Shown here: piece after piece, positions 62,945-64,000 of the stretch
Layout of the letters: every line of letters starts with the position of its first letter
Numbering within the stretch: the first letter of the stretch is position 1
NCBI GenBank assembly: GCA_028281925.1
Contig: JANQIX010000034.1
Coordinates: 62,001-126,000, forward strand
Direction: 5' to 3'
DNA length: 64,000 bases
Source of the DNA: Alphaproteobacteria bacterium
GTDB lineage: Bacteria; Pseudomonadota; Alphaproteobacteria; DSM-16000; Inquilinaceae
Program-made: the position numbers and the translations under genes
The notes under the pieces: generated by a model
Told to the model about the DNA's origin: nothing
Databases searched by the model: none
The model's input: the letters and a program-made list of their open reading frames with translations, nothing else

Positions 62945-64000
62945 TCATGGCCGCATGGCGGCATCGACGACACCCCTCACCTCTTCGCGCACCGGACCCG
63001 GCCTGGGCCGGTCCGCCAGGGTGGTGAACCAATGCTGCGGCGGATTGCGGCCCTGTGACCGCTGCCAGGTGAGCGAGCTTAGAACAGTTTCGGCTTCTGC
63101 CGTCGGCGCACGGTCAGGATCCCACCCGTTCAACACCGCCCAGACGCCGGCCCAGCAGCGGCCGACGCTCCACGGGTTGTAACCGCCGCCGCCCAAGACC
63201 AGCAACCGCGGTGCCAGCGGCAGGAGATCCCGCAAGACCGCCCAGAGCGCCCGGTTGGAGAGGGAAAGGCGGCTCAAGGGATCGTCCTCCAGCGCATCGG
63301 CCCCGCATTGAAGCACGATCGCCGCCGGCCGGTGGCGCTCGACGAGCGGAACGATCGCGCCTTCGCGGACGCAATCCATCTCGCTGTCATTGAGCCCCGC
63401 TGGTACCGGCAGGTTGCGGACGGCCGGCCCCGCCCGTTCTCCGGCTGCGCCGGTGAACGGCCAGCGCCCCGATTCGTGAACCGAGATCGTCATCACGCGG
63501 TCGTCGGTGGCAAACGCCGCCTCCACACCGTCGCCATGATGCGCATCGATGTCGACATAGGCGATCGGGTGGATGCCGCGGTCCAGCATCCTGAGGATCG
63601 CCAGCACCGGATCGTTGAAATAGCAGAAGCCGCTGGCGCGATCCGGGCGGCCGTGATGCGTGCCGCCGGCAGGGTTGTAGACGATGCCAGGTGCCGCCAG
63701 CAGTTCCGCGGCCAACAGCGAACCGCCACAGGCCGTCGCCGGCCGGCGGAAGATCTCTCCGTAGATCGGGTTTTCCAGCTTGCCGATGTTGAACCGCTCG
63801 CGGCGCTCGGCATCCAACGCCTGGTCCCGTTCGGCATCCATGATGGCACGCACATAGTCCGGCGCGTGGAACCGGGTCAGCTGCGCGGGCGTGGCCATGG
63901 GGCTGTCGATGTAAACGTCGTCGGCAAGCCATCCCATGGCACGGACAAGATCGATGACCGTCGACACCCTGGGAATGGCCAGAGGATGCCGGCTGCCGTA
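62945..64000 (-). CDS. Histone deacetylase family protein (AcuC/acetylpolyamine amidohydrolase-like), 5' end outside the window
   Basis: At least 351 residues; the start is beyond the right edge. The frame reads on to base 64000 as YGSRHPLAIPRVSTV, the conserved start-proximal HPxxIPRVS of bacterial deacetylases, so a GTG at 63967 is not the true start. Catalytic and zinc motifs are intact: GGTHHGRPDRASGFCYFND, DIDAHHGDGVE and LQCGADALEDDPL (zinc and substrate Asp). The enzyme removes acetyl groups from a small molecule or protein. Confidence 0.9.
   Translation of the reverse strand, partial: YGSRHPLAIPRVSTVIDLVRAMGWLADDVYIDSPMATPAQLTRFHAPDYVRAIMDAERDQALDAERRERFNIGKLENPIYGEIFRRPATACGGSLLAAELLAAPGIVYNPAGGTHHGRPDRASGFCYFNDPVLAILRMLDRGIHPIAYVDIDAHHGDGVEAAFATDDRVMTISVHESGRWPFTGAAGERAGPAVRNLPVPAGLNDSEMDCVREGAIVPLVERHRPAAIVLQCGADALEDDPLSRLSLSNRALWAVLRDLLPLAPRLLVLGGGGYNPWSVGRCWAGVWAVLNGWDPDRAPTAEAETVLSSLTWQRSQGRNPPQHWFTTLADRPRPGPVREEVRGVVDAAMRP

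Overview
The window is a high-GC, gene-dense chromosome segment with no insertion sequences, CRISPR arrays, tRNA or rRNA genes that I could see. Gene content (thiE-thiD-tenA, a group 3b-type NiFe hydrogenase, tandem CCoAOMT-like methyltransferases, DUF1800/DUF1501 pair, a periplasmic c-type cytochrome) and codon use suggest an alphaproteobacterium, perhaps of the Rhodospirillales. This is inference; no marker gene settles the taxon.

Layout. (1) 41-3641: thiamine salvage genes (thiE, thiD, tenA) and an MFS permease. (2) 3641-7373: an acid-ceramidase/NAAA-like Ntn hydrolase, then an 891-residue fusion of acyl-activating enzyme, acyl carrier domain and PlsC acyltransferase, apparently a lipid acylation unit. 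(3) 7505-8363: a single-domain response regulator converging on a MarR regulator. (4) 8799-39383: about 30 kb devoted to nonulosonic (sialic-acid-like) sugars. One divergent aldo/keto reductase is followed by 25 plus-strand genes, many joined by 4-base stop/start overlaps. They include two NeuB-type synthases, two PseG-type hydrolases, three CMP-sugar transferase-like enzymes, PseC, two GNATs, a NeuD-like acyltransferase, a PtmE-like CBS/nucleotidyltransferase, a PtmA-like SDR, and a HisH-HisF-PseA amidination trio. A PIG-L deacetylase, four methyltransferases, three GT-B/capsule-type transferase candidates, an ABC exporter and two unclassified proteins complete it. The set predicts at least two CMP-activated sugars of the pseudaminic and legionaminic types, one or both amidinated, N-deacetylated or methylated, and then placed on a surface glycan or flagellin. 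The first dehydratase (PseB/LegB) and a NeuC/LegG epimerase are not in the window.

(5) 39589-46099: a class III PLP enzyme, a two-in-one ABC permease, ATPase and binding protein, with a divergent LysR regulator. This fits uptake and breakdown of 2-aminoethylphosphonate, though the transporter family also handles ferric iron. (6) 46142-51355: a protein with an internal duplication, a cytochrome c, the DUF1800/DUF1501 pair and a DUF1269-like membrane protein. (7) 51372-56467: a minus-strand six-gene group 3b-type NAD(P)-linked NiFe hydrogenase operon with a cyclic-nucleotide-binding subunit and a likely FNR/FixK box upstream. (8) 56706-62892: mostly exported proteins (beta/gamma-crystallin, SGNH hydrolase, tandem LCCL, DUF192) and two methyltransferases. 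(9) 62945-64000: a histone-deacetylase-family gene that runs off the right edge.

The most interesting parts are the duplicated nonulosonate cluster with its [2Fe-2S]-type (BFD-like) domain protein and neighbour, the acyl-activating/ACP/PlsC fusion beside an Ntn amidase, and a perfect 19-bp inverted repeat between two parts of the sugar cluster.
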